From NCBI GenBank assembly GCA_905221605.1, contig CAJNDS010000273.1, positions 99,154-163,153 on the forward strand: a stretch of 64,000 bases of DNA, in the 5' to 3' direction. The stretch comes from Symbiodinium natans (taxonomy: Eukaryota > Sar > Dinophyceae > Suessiales > Symbiodiniaceae). The notes beneath the pieces were generated by a model, which made no database searches, was not told where the DNA came from, and was given only the letters and a program-made list of their open reading frames with translations. Position numbers and translations under genes: made by a program. Below, piece after piece: positions 45,290 to 57,330 of this stretch (its first letter is position 1; each line of letters begins with the position of its first letter).

Positions 45290-47400
45290 ATCTGAGGGGT
45301 CCTTCAGATTTAAATAGTGGCCTGTTCATTTCTTTAATTCCCCCCAGAAGGAAGGAGCTTCCTCCCCTCAAGATTTAAATTATTCAAATTATTTAGTTCC
45401 CCCCCACCGAACTAAATTATTTTACTTCGAACATCCCCACCCTCTCTTGGTAGAGATACTCTTGGGTTGGGCACTCCAGGGAGACTCTGGGGCTGGGCAC
45501 TCCGGGGGTTGGGCACTCCAGGGAGACTCTGGGGTTGGGCACTCTGGGCACTCCAGGGAGACTCTGCAAGACTCTGGGGTTGGGCACTCCGGAGACACTG
45601 GGGTTGTCCAGGGAGACTCTGGGGTTGGGCACTCCAAGAACACTCTAGAGTTGGGCACTCCAGGGACACTTTGGGGTTGGGCACTCCAGGGATGAGCGAG
45701 GAGTAGACTGGGCGAGGAGAAGAGTTCCGGGCGAGGAGAAGGGTTGAGCTTAAAATCTAACAACCCCCACACCGAGGGTTGGGAATAATGCAAATATGGA
45801 AGGGTCTGCATTCGTATTTAAATCTTCACCGAACTAAATGATTTAAATGTGAATTCATTCGGGGAGGGGAAATATAATTTGCACACTTAAACAAATAAAA
45901 TATTTTAAATAATGTAAATCCTGAAAGGGGGCCTAGCAGGGGTAATTAAATAATTTAAACTCTTTGACTTATCTGATTTCGCCCAGTTATCTGATTCCCC
46001 CCAGAAGGAGCCCCTCCCCCTCCCATTCGCTGCGGGGGCGAGCTGTGGGGAGGTGTCGGGGAGCTGCCGGCAGCTGTCGGGAGACGGGGGCACGTGTGGG
46101 GAGGCTCGAAATGATTTCTGGGGCTTTCACATCATGCGACACCCTGGTCTGAGTTTAAGCGCCTGCAGGTTTCTTAACAATTCTCCCGCTTAACCCAGCC
46201 CCCAACACCTTAAAACTCTCGAATTATTGTTTTTTGTGGATTGTGAGATTCAAACAGTGTCGAAGACTGGATGTCTTCTAGACTTAAGCCTTCGTTGGTG
46301 ATCCGATCTTGCCTCTGGTTGTCTGACCTGTTTCCAGACAGCTATTTGGCACCAGCTACGTGACCGTCCCGGCCCCGATCGCCAAAAGTAGACTTAAGCA
46401 TTCGCAGGGCTTGCCAATAAATCATTTGCATAGCAGGATATATTAACTAATTTTGAATAAATTGAGTCCTGAAAGGGCGTGCAAGGGGGGGCCTGGCCCC
46501 CTCCCGCAAAAGGGGAATTAAATAATGTTGCACCCGCAATATTCTAGGGGGCCGCTATTCTGAAAAGTTTTTCGGCTATTCAGGATCTGGACCCTTTGTT
46601 TTGGAGGTCCGCTATAATGAAAAGTTTTCGGGCCGTGACTGTTTTATTGAGGGTTTCAGGAAGGCATAAGCTTCTCGAGAAGGAGGGATACTTGAAGCCT
46701 GAAGCCTCGACCTGTCCAGGATCTCCGACAATCTTTTTTTTCAGGGCGCCTTTTCTTTATAAATTCCTTACTTAAAACTAGATGATTCGCGAATCATATC
46801 CGGAAAGGGGGTACCTTACGGAGGCCTCCGGACACACCTTAGTACCTTTGTTTGGGGGCCCGCTATAATGCAAGTCTCCCGGGGCCCGGGGCTCAGTCCT
46901 TCGGTTTTCAGGAAGGCATAAGCTTTCTCGAGAAGAAGGGATACTTGAAGCCTGAAGCCTCGACCTTTCCAGGGTCGGGGGGTAGCTTAGGGAGGCCTCC
47001 GGGCTCCGGACCCCTCCCCTGCCTGACTGTTTGGGTTTTTTTTTTATTCAGGGTCGCGACTGTTTGGGGGGGGGGGGGGGGGGGAGTTACATTATTGAAG
47101 CAGGTCCAACATTAATTCAGATAATTTAAGTCTGAAGGGGCCTTCACATTTAAGATATTGAATTCCCCAGAAGGAGGGAGCTGCCCCCTCCCCCACGTTT
47201 CAGGATTTAAACTATTTGGACTACTCACATTATTTAAACTTTTCAATTCTCCGCCCCCGCTACAAACAATTTAAAGCCACCCCCTTTCAGGATTGAAACA
47301 TATTAAAATCACGCAATTCTCCACCCCCGACTTAAACCATTTAGTCATTTAAATGCACCATGTTGAAGCCTGTCATAGGAAACATCGATGCTCACTGATC
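45290..47400. repeat. AT-rich repeated intergenic block
   Basis: Recurrent pieces: CCCCAGAAGGAGGGAGCT (45347, 46003, 47164), ATTTAAATTATT-type segments before C-runs, GCTATAATGAAAAGTTTTC-like (46612, 46862), and a 65-bp segment at 46647 repeated at 46909. Base composition differs from the flanks. It may be a decayed large element or satellite. No gene. Confidence 0.6.
45447..45700. repeat. Tandem repeat, about 27-bp unit
   Basis: Units built on GGTTGGGCACTCCAGGGAG and ACTCTGGG, about nine imperfect copies. Frames on both strands are open (PNPRVSLECPT-like), a repeat by-product. Confidence 0.9.
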
Positions 47401-48496
47401 TTTTTTCTTAATTTATTTATTTTGGGGGGAGGGGTAGCATAACTGTATATATATATAAATATATACACATACAATAATTCTATTTCTGAAAGTAGGCACC
47501 CCCTATGTCTTTGCTTATTCGGATGTGTGGCTTAGCAGGGGCCATTTCTTTGAAACAACTGTCTAGCGAGTGGCTTAGGGTTCAGGCGTCGTAGTGCCTT
47601 CAGGCGCGGTAGGGTAGAGCGCGCTGCCGTCTCAAATGATTGATAGATCTTGCGATTTTGGGGGTCGTGCCTTGGATAGCCTCAGGACAGCTCCCCTCGG
47701 CCAATGCAGCATGGAGAGGCCTGTCCACGCTGCGCAGTGGGGGGACGATGCAGATTCAGGAGCTCTAGGAGGGCTTGGGGACCTTGCAAGATGCTGCTGC
47801 TTGTGTCTTGCTCGGTTTTCCCGCTCCAGATTTTTAGGGTCTCAGAATTTTAGGGGAATGACTACTGCATCTTGGTTCAAGGTGAGGGGGGGCTGGCCGC
47901 CCTAATCAAGAGAGACTGCTGCCAGAGACCCCGCCCCGTCCCGCCCCTCCTGGCCAGCAGCCCCAGTGCGAGCAAACGATGTGCCATGGCTGTGCTGACG
48001 TCTTGCACGTGTGGAGGCAAGCCCGCAATGAGGAGCCCTGAACCCTGAACCCTGAACCCTAGCTTCCGTTACTTGAAAAACTGTACGTACGGGTTTGCCT
48101 CCCACAGTAGCTTGCAGGGAAGGGGTCGTGAGACGGATTGCAGGAACCGTGCGCAATCCTTATAGGGTTCCCACGAGGTGTGCTGGAAAATTCGGCAGCG
48201 CCTGCATACCTAGAAGATGCTTCAGGCGATCAGCACGCACTGTGCAAGACGGTGTTAGACGCCTGAAACTCTGGAGTCCCCTAAGACGCAAGGCTTGTCT
48301 ACGGGTCTGCGTGTGTAAGGTCGCGCGCAGTTCCTGCAACGGCTACCTGAGAAGTCCTTCAGCAGATCCTTTGCTGCTTTAAGACCGTCCTTGTTCGACA
48401 GAGCCTGAATATTTAGAATGGGGTTTTGGGGGGCTATAATTTTTGTAGTATGAATATACAGGAACCCTAAGATGCTGGGGTTTGGCCAAGGTTTAC

Positions 48497-48602
48497 GGAG
48501 CACTTCTCCAACTTCGCTGTGGAGCCTGAGCCCCGCCGGGTCTGCAGCGTTCCCAGTTCGGTCTGAACTTCGGCTGTCTCGAAATGTTGAAAGGACGCCG
48601 CC
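48497..48602 (-). CDS. Candidate exon starting at a telomere-like TTTAG
   Basis: Minus: TTTAG|GGC, then GVLSTFRDSRSSDRTGNAAD and PAGLRLHSEVGEVL, donor C|GTAAAC, 35 codons plus one base. Polar, probably helical. Unassigned. Confidence 0.4.
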
Positions 48603-48757
48603 CTAAACTCTAAACCCTAAACCCTAAACCTTTCAGAATAGGATGCCTTATGGAGAATGTTTAAGCTGTGTCGGCTGACTATTTTGATCTGACCCGAATA
48701 GTTTATCATGTTTATAATTCGTAGCTTCTACTTTCTTCATGTATCGTCATGTGAAGA

Positions 48758-48920
48758 CTATAGTAAGGGGAGATTTTGGTGGTGGGGGCTCCTGCGTGTT
48801 GAGACAATTTTCAGAGGCCTTGATGTGACCGGATCCCTGAAAAAACACTCTTTTGAACATCCCTTGGTGCTGCAGGGTTCTTTAGGATTTCGACGCGAAG
48901 GGTCTACTAATCCCTGCACC
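48758..48920 (-). CDS. Candidate exon starting at a telomere-like TTTAG
   Basis: Minus: TTTAG|G, then VQGLVDPSRRNPKEPCSTKG, CSKECFFRDPVTSRPLKIVS and a TAG after 53 residues. A CCG|GTCACA donor could end it earlier. Unassigned. Confidence 0.37.
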
Positions 48921-48949
48921 CTAAACCCTAAACTCTAAGCCCTAAACCC

Positions 48950-50280
48950 TAAACTCCAGGCTCCAACTGCTGTAACATGGTTTTCGGGTTTACGGACCTA
49001 CTTTAAACATGTAAAATGGCTGCTTGCGCAGGCCCAGAGGGGCTCCTCAGGGGATCAGACGGGTAAGGTGAAGACCGGTGAAGAGCTACCGGCTCTTGAG
49101 AGGAGGCGGCGCCAAACACAAAGAGGGTTTAGGGTTTAGGGTTTAGGTCTCAGGTTTGGGGAGCAATTAGCCCTGGGCCGCACTGGGAGAGAACCATGAA
49201 CCTTGAGCCCATGAGTACTGAACCCCAAAACCTCCCAAGAAGCTGCTGGAGATCGCCATGGAGCCTGTATCCTGCACTCAATCACCTATTACCTCCTCCA
49301 GGTTCGACCTTCCTTGAAGTCCACGTGGGGGGGGAGGGGGACAAACCCCCAAAACAGGTACCCTTGATTTGGGCAACCCCTACATGATCAAACCCTTCTT
49401 GGGTCTGGATCTAACGTTTAAGCCCAGACTTCACGCCCCTCTGAACCCGGGCTAAACAAACGCTCAAAAGACCCTAAATTCGCAAGAGGTTCAAGGGCGC
49501 TGGGGCATGGACTGTAGGCAGCTCTGTGAAACTGGGGGTTTCTGTTCAGGTGAAATTTTGAGTCGAGCCTTTTTTTCATGCAATTGCTGAGTCAGATCTG
49601 AGCCTCACAGCACTGTCATTAGCACCTCGCCTTAATTGTGGCGAAGGAGGCGAAGCAGCGAAGCCGGAAGAGGGCGTCGGCTGCGGACATTCGGCAATCC
49701 AGTCTCTGCTCTCCGCAGCTTGTTAAAGAATGCTACAGAGAACCCATGCGGCCTCAACAACAAAGACTGACGTGAGCCGCGTGATCGCAGAGGTCTTCAA
49801 TTGCTCCGTCGGTTGGGGCCCCTCTGAAGAAAATCCCAAAGTACAAGGGGGCTCGCTGCTCGGATTACATGGCGGCCCGCTTTAGGACGCCATTCAGAAG
49901 TTAAGGAGTTAGGGTTTGGAGGGGCCCTCATCCCCAAACCCTGAACCCCGAATTGCTCCAAGCAAAAATTTTCCCATTGGGCATTCCTGATTTAGAGCGT
50001 CATCAACTCGATTTTACAAGCCCGACCCGGCTTGATAAGAAAGGTGACGATCGCACCCACACTGGTTTAGGGGGCCTATTCTGTTTGCTAGGGGCAGTTT
50101 ATGTCGTAGCCATACAAGGATAATATCAGTGGACAAGATCAGCACCTGTAGTGAAGGAGTGGCCCCCCCCCCCGACAGAGATCTGTGCATTCTCCTGGGC
50201 AAACCGTTAACCAAAAAACTCAGGCTGCCAGAATAGCAAAAGCAGGGGGACTCTTCCGCTGCAGCGACGTATAGAACTCC
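48950..50280. other. No supported gene
   Basis: TTTAGGG at 49124-49149. A minus stretch of GC-rich unique sequence around 49640-49740 has no clear exon. Confidence 0.4.
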
Positions 50281-50282
50281 GC

Positions 50283-50507
50283 TTAGAGTTTGATGCTTTG
50301 GTCTGCAGCCCTATCGTGGAACAAAAACACCCCACACATTTGACCAAAGTCAGGGTGCTCTGGTAGAAGTTCCTGTGAAGCGAGCTGCGTCCCGAAAGGT
50401 TGCTGTGGGTTTGGGGTGTAGGGTCTAAAACGTTGCTTTGCAACCTCTTTTGGCATTCCGGCAGCAGGCATTAAACTAAACACAGCCTCGACACAGATCG
50501 AGCCCAT
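50283..50507 (-). CDS. Candidate exon(s) with start codon
   Basis: Open for 74 codons from an ATG: MGSICVEAVFSLMPAAGMPK, FGTQLASQELLPEHPDFGQM. Internal TTCACAG and CAAAG acceptor-like sites mean it may be two exons. Unassigned. Confidence 0.33.
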   Translation of the reverse strand: MGSICVEAVFSLMPAAGMPKEVAKQRFRPYTPNPQQPFGTQLASQELLPEHPDFGQMCGVFLFHDRAADQSIKL

Positions 50508-51127
50508 AAGCGCAGGACGCTCATGCTAGATTTGCGATGTGCATTGCAGAAATCCTGTGACCCTGGTCAGCAAAGGCATTCTATGGGGTTGTGGGTTGAG
50601 CTGATTGCTATTGGTACGCTTCTTGCTGGCACTTACTGCCTGGAGTGGGAAATGGCTCCACACGTACCTCTTGTAGCAAGACCTAAGTTCGCTCTCCCGC
50701 AGCACCAGTAAGTCTTGGGCGAAGCCTTGAGAGTTTAGTCAGCTGCTTAAGAGTTAGGTAGGGCCTACCAAGATCCGCTAAGGCCCGCCCCACCCCAAAT
50801 CACGGAGCTCCAGACTGGGGTGGATTTGGGAGGGTCTGACACAGAACAATTCGTACGAGCTATCATGAGCTATCAAGTGTCATAAATAGAACTTAAGGAT
50901 TGTCGAACTGTAATTGCTATTTCTATTCAATCCTGCTACATTCTAAACCCGAAGCCCTAAATCCCTCAACCCCTGAACCTCCTCTCCTGTTTATTCAAGG
51001 CCCCACCTCCCCAGTACGACGATCTACAGGCTCCAGATCGTGTGCAGTGCTTGGCCAATCTTCTCCTCGCCCAGCAAGGCCAGGTGGTGGAGCCAGTCCT
51101 GAGTCATTTAGCCCTAAGGTTTTGGGT

Positions 51128-51212
51128 TCAGGGTTCAGGGTTTGGGGTTTAGGGTAACCCGAAACCTGAAACCCTAAACCATGAACCCTAGACCCTAAAC
51201 CCCAAACCCGAA
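51128..51212. repeat. Facing telomere-like repeats
   Basis: TTTGGGGTTTAGGG at 51128-51156, then CCCTAAACC units at 51168-51212, an inverted pair with almost no spacer. Confidence 0.8.
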
Positions 51213-51585
51213 TTCGTTACTCATGTTTTTGTTTTGTGCCATGGCTTGTGAGGGTTGAGAGGTGGGGACTCAGGGGTTCAGGTTTTTAGGCACGTCACTG
51301 TGGGTCTCCATAGTGGGTTCAGCCTCACAGCCCAAGCAAGCAAAGCAAGTTCTCAACTCTGACAGTCCACGCCTACAACAGATGCCCAAAACCCCTTAAT
51401 CCGCAGGGCCTGGCGAAGGGTTCAGGGGGTAGGGTTGAGTCTTGGTTCGGGGCTTTTGCCCCTCCCCTCTAGCGCACGGTACAGTGGTGAATGAGGCATT
51501 AAGGGGCCGAATCTCCTTGATGAGAGCTCAGCAAGGGTCTTGCCTGAGATTCCTGCTACCCTAAGCCCTGAACCCTAAACCCTTT

Positions 51586-51650
51586 TTTAACCCAGGACTG
51601 CTGAGGCTCCGGAAGAAGCAAGCAACATCTCAGGCCGGAGCCTCAGCCTA
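51586..51650. repeat. Palindrome sharing 30 bp with the left-edge exon
   Basis: CTGAGGCTCCGG and its complement CCGGAGCCTCAG flank 21 bp. The left half with its TTTTTTAACCCAGG flank recurs at 231-264. Confidence 0.8.
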
Positions 51651-52044
51651 AGCCCTAAAGCCTAAAGCCTAAACCCGAAACCCTATGACGGCCTTCAAGC
51701 TCCAGGGCTGACATTCAAATATGGCAGCTGGGAGGCTATCACGTGTCTCTCCTGGCAAACAAACAGATCAGAAGGCCAGACGTTTGCTTTCCGCCCTTCA
51801 ATCAAAGGGTAGTTACGTGGTCCCTTAGTATGGGCTCTTAAAAGGGTACTCCTTTTTATATCCCTTATATACCCTATACAAATTCAGGGCCCTTGGGACC
51901 ATATCCCCTGAGATCAACCTCGCCTTGAGGCCGTGAGCCCCCTCGACGCGCAGCCCTTTGCTGTGATGATCCCTGCTTGGCACCCATTAGAGAAGCCGGC
52001 TCCTTCTCTCTAAGGTTCGCCCTGGGACATTTTGGAGAACTGAC

Positions 52045-52193
52045 CATACAACGCCCTCAACCACGCAAACCCATCCTGGATGGTGATGTTCATTGCGTTC
52101 ACGAAGTCCGAGAAGTTCTCGCCGGTTAGCGTCCGCACCAGGAAGATGGTAAGGGCCTGCACGACAGCCTCAGCAGGGGACTTAGGGAACTTC
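52045..52193 (-). CDS. Candidate exon, folded-domain-like
   Basis: Minus, between CTACGCAG and G|GTCAGT, 49 codons: KFPKSPAEAVVQALTIFLVR, TLTGENFSDFVNAMNITIQD, GFAWLRALY. The even mix of hydrophobic and polar residues and firm borders make this one of the best single exons. I do not recognise the family. Confidence 0.5.
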
Positions 52194-52199
52194 CTGCGT

Positions 52200-52768
52200 A
52201 GTGTTGGTTGAGACGAAATCCACGTTTACGTTCGGCAGCTTGTTGGATGTTCCATGCACCGTAATGAAACAAGAAAGGCCCAGGCCAAGACTAGAAGCTT
52301 CTGCTTGTCAAACTCTACGTGGTGCCCAAGAGTTCGCACCCCACAAAACTTGAACCTGATCCCGGGACAGGCCTTGACCCCCCAAAGTGTTCAAAATCAG
52401 CGCCTGTACCGCCCCCGAAACACACAGGGTATCTTGGCGCCACGGCTATGGGTGATTTGAAGGTCCAGTGGTGCAATTGATCTTGGCTGTTGGGTGGCCA
52501 AGGCCTTCATTTCCTGAGCCCAGGGGCCACTTCAGCCAAGGACTTGACGGTCAGCATCACGATCTGAACCTGCCAGGCTGGGCAGGCTCCGGGGGAAGAG
52601 GGGACTTCCTGGGTCCTGTACTGCGAAGACAGACAGTCCTAGAAAACCCTAAACGCTCCAAAGCCTATTCCCAACGGGCCTTCTGCGACCTCACCCGGTA
52701 AGCTCCCATCAGAGAGCCTGTAGCCTTTAAACTTATAACCCTATAAGCCTATAAGCCCTCATGAAATT

Positions 52769-52799
<31 letters not shown>

Positions 52800-53000
52800 A
52801 ACGTTGAGCGCGGTTTTGGGCAACACGTAAACCCGACAAGCCTGGGACGGGTACGCCTATAAACCCTGACCACGGCCCTATAATTCGGCCCTTGACCCCC
52901 CGCCCTGAGTTCTAAAGAGTCACCTCCGAATCGTCCAGGTTGAACTCTGCCTGCAGCAAAAGGGCAGCAGGGCAAGTTGGCAAGCGTTGAAGGGTTGAGG
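52200..53000. other. No firm gene; C-run
   Basis: A plus frame ending LTR|GTAAGC (52468-52690) has a good donor but no clear acceptor. A run of about 28 C lies at 52769-52796. Confidence 0.35.
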
Positions 53001-55120
53001 ATCTATAGGGTCAAGGGTTTAGTTTGGGGGTTTTTGGGAAGCCACAAAGCTGCCTGTTTGTCGGGCATGCTTACAAACCCATTTTGAAAATCTTGGTAGG
53101 TGGCAACCAGAGAATTCGGGGTTCTTGGGGTCAGTCTTGATTGTTGGTGGAGCAGGGGAATTAGGCTCTGATTTTTTGGTCGTTTTCTGTCCCATTGTCT
53201 CTCTGTCTTTCTCTCTCTCTCTATCTCTCTCTCTCCTCTCTCTCTTTCAAGGGCTATTTCATTGAGGGCAGGGCTATCCAGCTGTCCAAGTCGTACAGGA
53301 ATCACTGCAAATAACACCACCGCCCCCCCCCCCCCCCACCCCCCTCCACGCCTCCCCCAACTAAGTGGCCCACACCGCAAGTCATAATTTGCAATGGGCC
53401 ACGAACATCGGCTCTCTAGGGCCTAGGGTTTAAGGCTCCAACTCTAAGCCAACGTCGGACATACCAGCAGAATATAGGGACCCAGGAGTTTTTGTCCTGA
53501 AGGACGCCCCTGTACCCGACCTGACTCACTCATCCATGCCCTCTTTGAGACGCTGCCTCTGTTCCAGGGTAAGCTGGGACCACAAGAGCACAGCTCTTCA
53601 GGTCAACCCGAAACCATAATTAATCCTCTCCCTTTGCCCTGGACAGAAAAATATCATACTTGGAGATTCATGGGATTATAGCCGGGGAGAGAAGTAGGGT
53701 ACCTTCAAGAACGTCTAAATCCCCAAGCCCCCTACACCCCACCTTGAAACTATGCCCTAATCCCTAAACCCTAAGCCTTCAAACCCAGCTCACACCACTA
53801 CCCCAGATATCCCAAACTCCAGAGTCGCGCGGGTCGCAGGGAGAGCTAGGGGGGGGGGGAGGAGCCTTGTTCTTGAGGTCCTCTATGAGGGCTGGGTCTT
53901 TCTCCACGTTGATGTCGCCATTCTGACCTCTTTTTTTTTTTTTTTTTTGGGGGGGGGGGGTTCGGATTTCGGGTTTAGGATCTGTAGGGTGAGCGTTTGG
54001 GATTTACAGGGCTTTGGGTTTAGAGCTCTTGGATCATGTTATCAAGAAACCATTGGACCCCCACTTCAGCGCTTCGTTTGGTTGCTCGGCTTCAAGGACA
54101 AAGCCAAGGCCCTTGTTTAGCAGCTCCTAAACAAACATCCCTAAACCCTAAACCCTAAACCCTGCCAACTCGGTCGCCCACAGGTCTCCTCACCGACCTT
54201 GTAAGTCTCCGGCAGTATTGGGGCTCGAACTTGTCAGCTATTCAAGGGCTTGTTCCAGTAGTCAGGGATTGTACTCGAAGCTTTGTGATGAGGGGAGGGT
54301 GCAGGGCGGGCTGTTTCGGCTTGGGAGAGTGAGGGCGCTCTGGGAGAATGCGGACGGTCTCTGTGCCATTCTTGGGCAGGGCCTGGCTGTATCAGGATGT
54401 GTGAATGCCTGCATGCGTGCATGGGTGGCTGGTGTGTGTGTGTGTGTGTGTGTGTGTGTTGGTTGGTTGTATGTGTTGGTTGTGTGTGTGTGTGTAAAAC
54501 CTGTCCCGCGGGGAGGGGTGAGGGCCTTTAGGGCTTTGGGGACTTATTACATCGTAATGTCTTTACAAGGGCTTTTTTGGGCTACCCCTAAAGGGTCTCT
54601 AGGGTTGTTGACTTGGTGGCTGGAGGCAGGGGGAAATCGATTTTTTGCTGCCTTTGGCCCCCCACCAGCACGTCGAAGATAGGACGGGCCACCCCGCCTG
54701 TGTTGCTCGCGGTCTTTGGAAGGGGCCACTAGCAAGGGACTTGACTTGAGAACGCTAACACATAACCGTAATATAACCTCTCAAAAAACACCTGAAATAT
54801 AACCCCGAAATGAGAGCAGGGAACGAAAGCACAACCTGGAAAGCTAGCAGAGAATGCACGAGCAAGTGCCCAAGAGTGTTGAATCTTGGGATGCTCCCCC
54901 CTTATACTAACAGTCCTTAAGTGGGATTATAGTAACAACCCCTCCCCCTATTGTAATCCCTATTAAGGATTGTTAGTACAAAGGGCCAACATCCCAAGTG
55001 ACGTATCTTGCAACTGTGAGGATCATATGCTCCGCGGCCTTCAGTGTCCTCCTCGCTGAAATCATCCCGTTCCTGGCATAACTTGTGTCGAGCCCAGCAC
55101 CCAAAAAGGCTTAGGGCTTA
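53000..55120. other. No supported gene; low complexity and a MITE
   Basis: CT-rich 53210-53250, C-run 53324-53336, T/G-run 53931-53960, (GT)n 54434-54495, CCCTAAA 54141-54165 and a MITE at 54886-54997. Confidence 0.45.
54886..54997. mobile_element. MITE copy 8
   Basis: TTGGGATGCTCCCCCCTTAT at the left and GTTAGTACAAAGGGCC...CATCCCAA at the right. Flanking sequences do not form a clear 8-bp duplication, so one flank may have changed. Confidence 0.8.
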
Positions 55121-55124
55121 GGGT

Positions 55125-55373
55125 TTAGGATTTTAAGGGTGAAGGCACAAAGCCTAAGCTTTCGCCTGCGATGCTGTGAACAGCATCACCATGCCGCTTC
55201 AGGACCGACAACGTCACTTCGGGGCGATGGGTTCTCCAGAAGACTCTGTCACACTTCTGAACTTTCACAAAGGAAGCCATCCGTTCAGGGTTTAGGGCTT
55301 GGGGACGAACACGTCCACTGAGCTCGCGCGACTCTTGAGCCTTGAGCCACACGAGGTAGCATCCATCAGCCAT
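55125..55373 (-). CDS. Candidate exon(s) with start codon
   Basis: Open for 82 codons: MADGCYLVWLKAQESRELSG, VKVQKCDRVFWRTHRPEVTL, SVLKRHGDAVHSIAGE. A GTGTTC donor after about 22 codons, a TGTGAAAG acceptor and a G|GTGATG donor suggest two exons. Unassigned. Confidence 0.37.
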   Translation of the reverse strand: MADGCYLVWLKAQESRELSGRVRPQALNPERMASFVKVQKCDRVFWRTHRPEVTLSVLKRHGDAVHSIAGESLGFVPSPLKS

Positions 55374-55615
55374 CGCATGGCTTTAGCGGTTTCAAGGTTG
55401 CCTTCCACTTTTTGCAAACTCTGTACAGTGATTTAAGGAACTGGATACCTCATATTTTAGTCCTTCAAGGGCAAAGTCCCTGAAATCCTGACCCCTAAGC
55501 CCTAAATCCCAAACCCTAATGTCCTGAAATCCTGAACTCCCTTTACGAAAGAAAGCGCGGAGCCACTGAGTCCACATCCAGAAAGTGGCCCTCCATCTGG
55601 AGTCGCCTTGTTGAG

Positions 55616-55690
55616 GGTTTAGGGTTTAAGGGTTTAGGGTTCAGGGTTTAGGGTTCAGGATTTAGGATTCAGGGTTTAGGGTTGAGCGTC
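55616..55690. repeat. Degenerate TTTAGGG array
   Basis: TTTAGGG, TTCAGGG and related units on plus. Confidence 0.85.
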
Positions 55691-55722
55691 TATTGGTATC
55701 CCCGACAGGACTTTGTTGTGTT

Positions 55723-56049
55723 TCATTGCTTCCCCAAGGATTTCGACTTTCGCCTTCTCGGACACACATGACACATCCCCAAAGCTGTCTGCGATAAGCC
55801 TGCAACCAGTAAGCGTACCATCCTATCTTCACTGAACTGGCCACTTGAGCTCCACAAGGCGTTCGGCAAAACACAGAGCACGTGAGACAAAATACAGCAA
55901 AACATCAGCTCCTGAACGTGCGTGCGTTTTGGTTTCAGGGTACAGAGAGCAACCAGCGATCGACCACCAAAGCAGAGCGGCAGCTTTCGTAGCCGATCCC
56001 GCAACTTGTCGATGGCTCCACCTTTGGCGCTGGAGACATCTGAGCCCAT
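55723..56049 (-). CDS. Candidate gene start beside a telomere-like array
   Basis: Open for 108 codons. The ATG is formed at the edge of a CCCTAAA array on minus (CCCTAAATGG). Sequence: MGSDVSSAKGGAIDKLRDRL, KLPLCFGGRSLVAL, then SEDRMVRLLVAGLSQTALGM. A CTG|GTTGCT donor after about 32 codons is likely. Unassigned. Confidence 0.37.
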   Translation of the reverse strand: MGSDVSSAKGGAIDKLRDRLRKLPLCFGGRSLVALCTLKPKRTHVQELMFCCILSHVLCVLPNALWSSSGQFSEDRMVRLLVAGLSQTALGMCHVCPRRRKSKSLGKQ

Positions 56050-56086
56050 TTAGGGTTTAGGGTTTAGGGTTTAGGGTTTAGGGTTC
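56048..56086. repeat. Telomere-like TTTAGGG array
   Basis: Five perfect units on plus. Confidence 0.9.
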
Positions 56087-57003
56087 TAACACCCTAAAGC
56101 CCTCTTTGAGGAGGGACTGGCAGTGCATCATGCCCGCTTGCCCTGCGTGCTGCTACCCTGCACTGCTTGAGGGCACCCGACACCCCGAACCCCAGTAGAA
56201 CAATAACATACTTTCGGATTTTGGGGGTTGACATATCATGGTAAAGTTATGTCTTAGTTGGTATGCAATCATCCAATTTGAGGATTAGGAGTGCCAGGGG
56301 TTCGACCGCAGGATATTATAGGAAGACCTCCTGCAGCATGCGGTCATGCAAAGCTTCGAACTCTTAGAATTCCAGCGCTTGGATCTTGGCATTTTCTTGT
56401 GCTTCAACTCCGGCTTCGGAGGTCACTAGGTTTCGTTCGGGGTCGCTCTGTGTGGTTGGTCTAGGAGGGTCCGTTTATCGGGGACGCAGCTCGCATCCTG
56501 AACTCTACACTCTACACTCTGCACCCAAAGCCTCGATCGTCAAAGGCCCCCTCAGGACAACCTGCCGGCTACAGAACACACCCTCCTGCATCCTATGAGC
56601 CCTATGAAATTGTATGGAACCCTCTGGAACCCTATGTGACCCTATGGAACCTGATGGAACCCTCTGGAACTCCATGAACCCTATGAACATTCAAGCTATT
56701 GGGGGCCACGCTTGCCATCGTGTCATCAGCGAACTGGAAGTCTTTGCTGAGGCGGTACACGTCCAAACCTGGCAGACCCTGACTCCCAATCCCCCGACTT
56801 GTAGGGTTTACAAGGTTTTTGTAGGGTTTGTAGGGCGAAAAAGGGTTCACAGGGTTTACGGGGTTTACTGCGAATTGTTGATAAGGGTGCCCTGCATGCA
56901 TTTGGGGGCTCCCATAGATCCTTCGTCACGGCCTAGGACCAGCAACTCTGGGGGAGAGGGGTGGTGATTAGGTCATGGCTCTAGGGTTTAGGGTTTAGGG
57001 TTA

Positions 57004-57234
57004 AGGGTTTAGCATGAGGCTTGTTTGGGGCCCGGGTGTGCGAGCCTTCCTGGGGTGGAGGGTTTTGGGTGGGCTTAAGGTTGCAACGCGGAATTTCTTG
57101 CTTCTCGGCTGCTTGAAAACAGAGGGGAAGTTCTGCAGCAATTTTTGTGTATCAGAGTTCGAAGCTTCCTTTGTCAAACCCATTGATGGCTGCCCCACTT
57201 GCCATTCGTGAGATTTTCGAACAAACCCTGACAA
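57004..57234 (-). CDS. Candidate exon
   Basis: Open for 77 codons: RKSHEWQVGQPSMGLTKEAS, DTQKLLQNFPSVFKQPRSKK. Basic and polar. Its downstream end merges into Pro/Pro-rich sequence near CCCTAAA units, so the real exon probably ends earlier. Unassigned. Confidence 0.35.
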
Positions 57235-57254
57235 ACCCCCTCAACCCAAGCCCC

Positions 57255-57330
57255 AAACCCCAAACCCTAAACGGCCCTAAACCCTAAACCCTAAACCCTG
57301 AACCCTGAACCCTGAACCCTGAACCCTAAT
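57255..57330. repeat. CCCTAAA / CCCTGAA array
   Basis: CCCTAAA units grading into CCCTGAA units on plus. Confidence 0.85.

Noticed and set aside
45412-45811. Minus 129-codon frame rich in PNPRVSLECPT
   Set aside because: By-product of the tandem repeat at 45447-45700.
51817-51900. Second MITE-like inverted repeat (GGTCCC...GGGACC)
   Set aside because: Arms too short and diverged, and no target duplication found.
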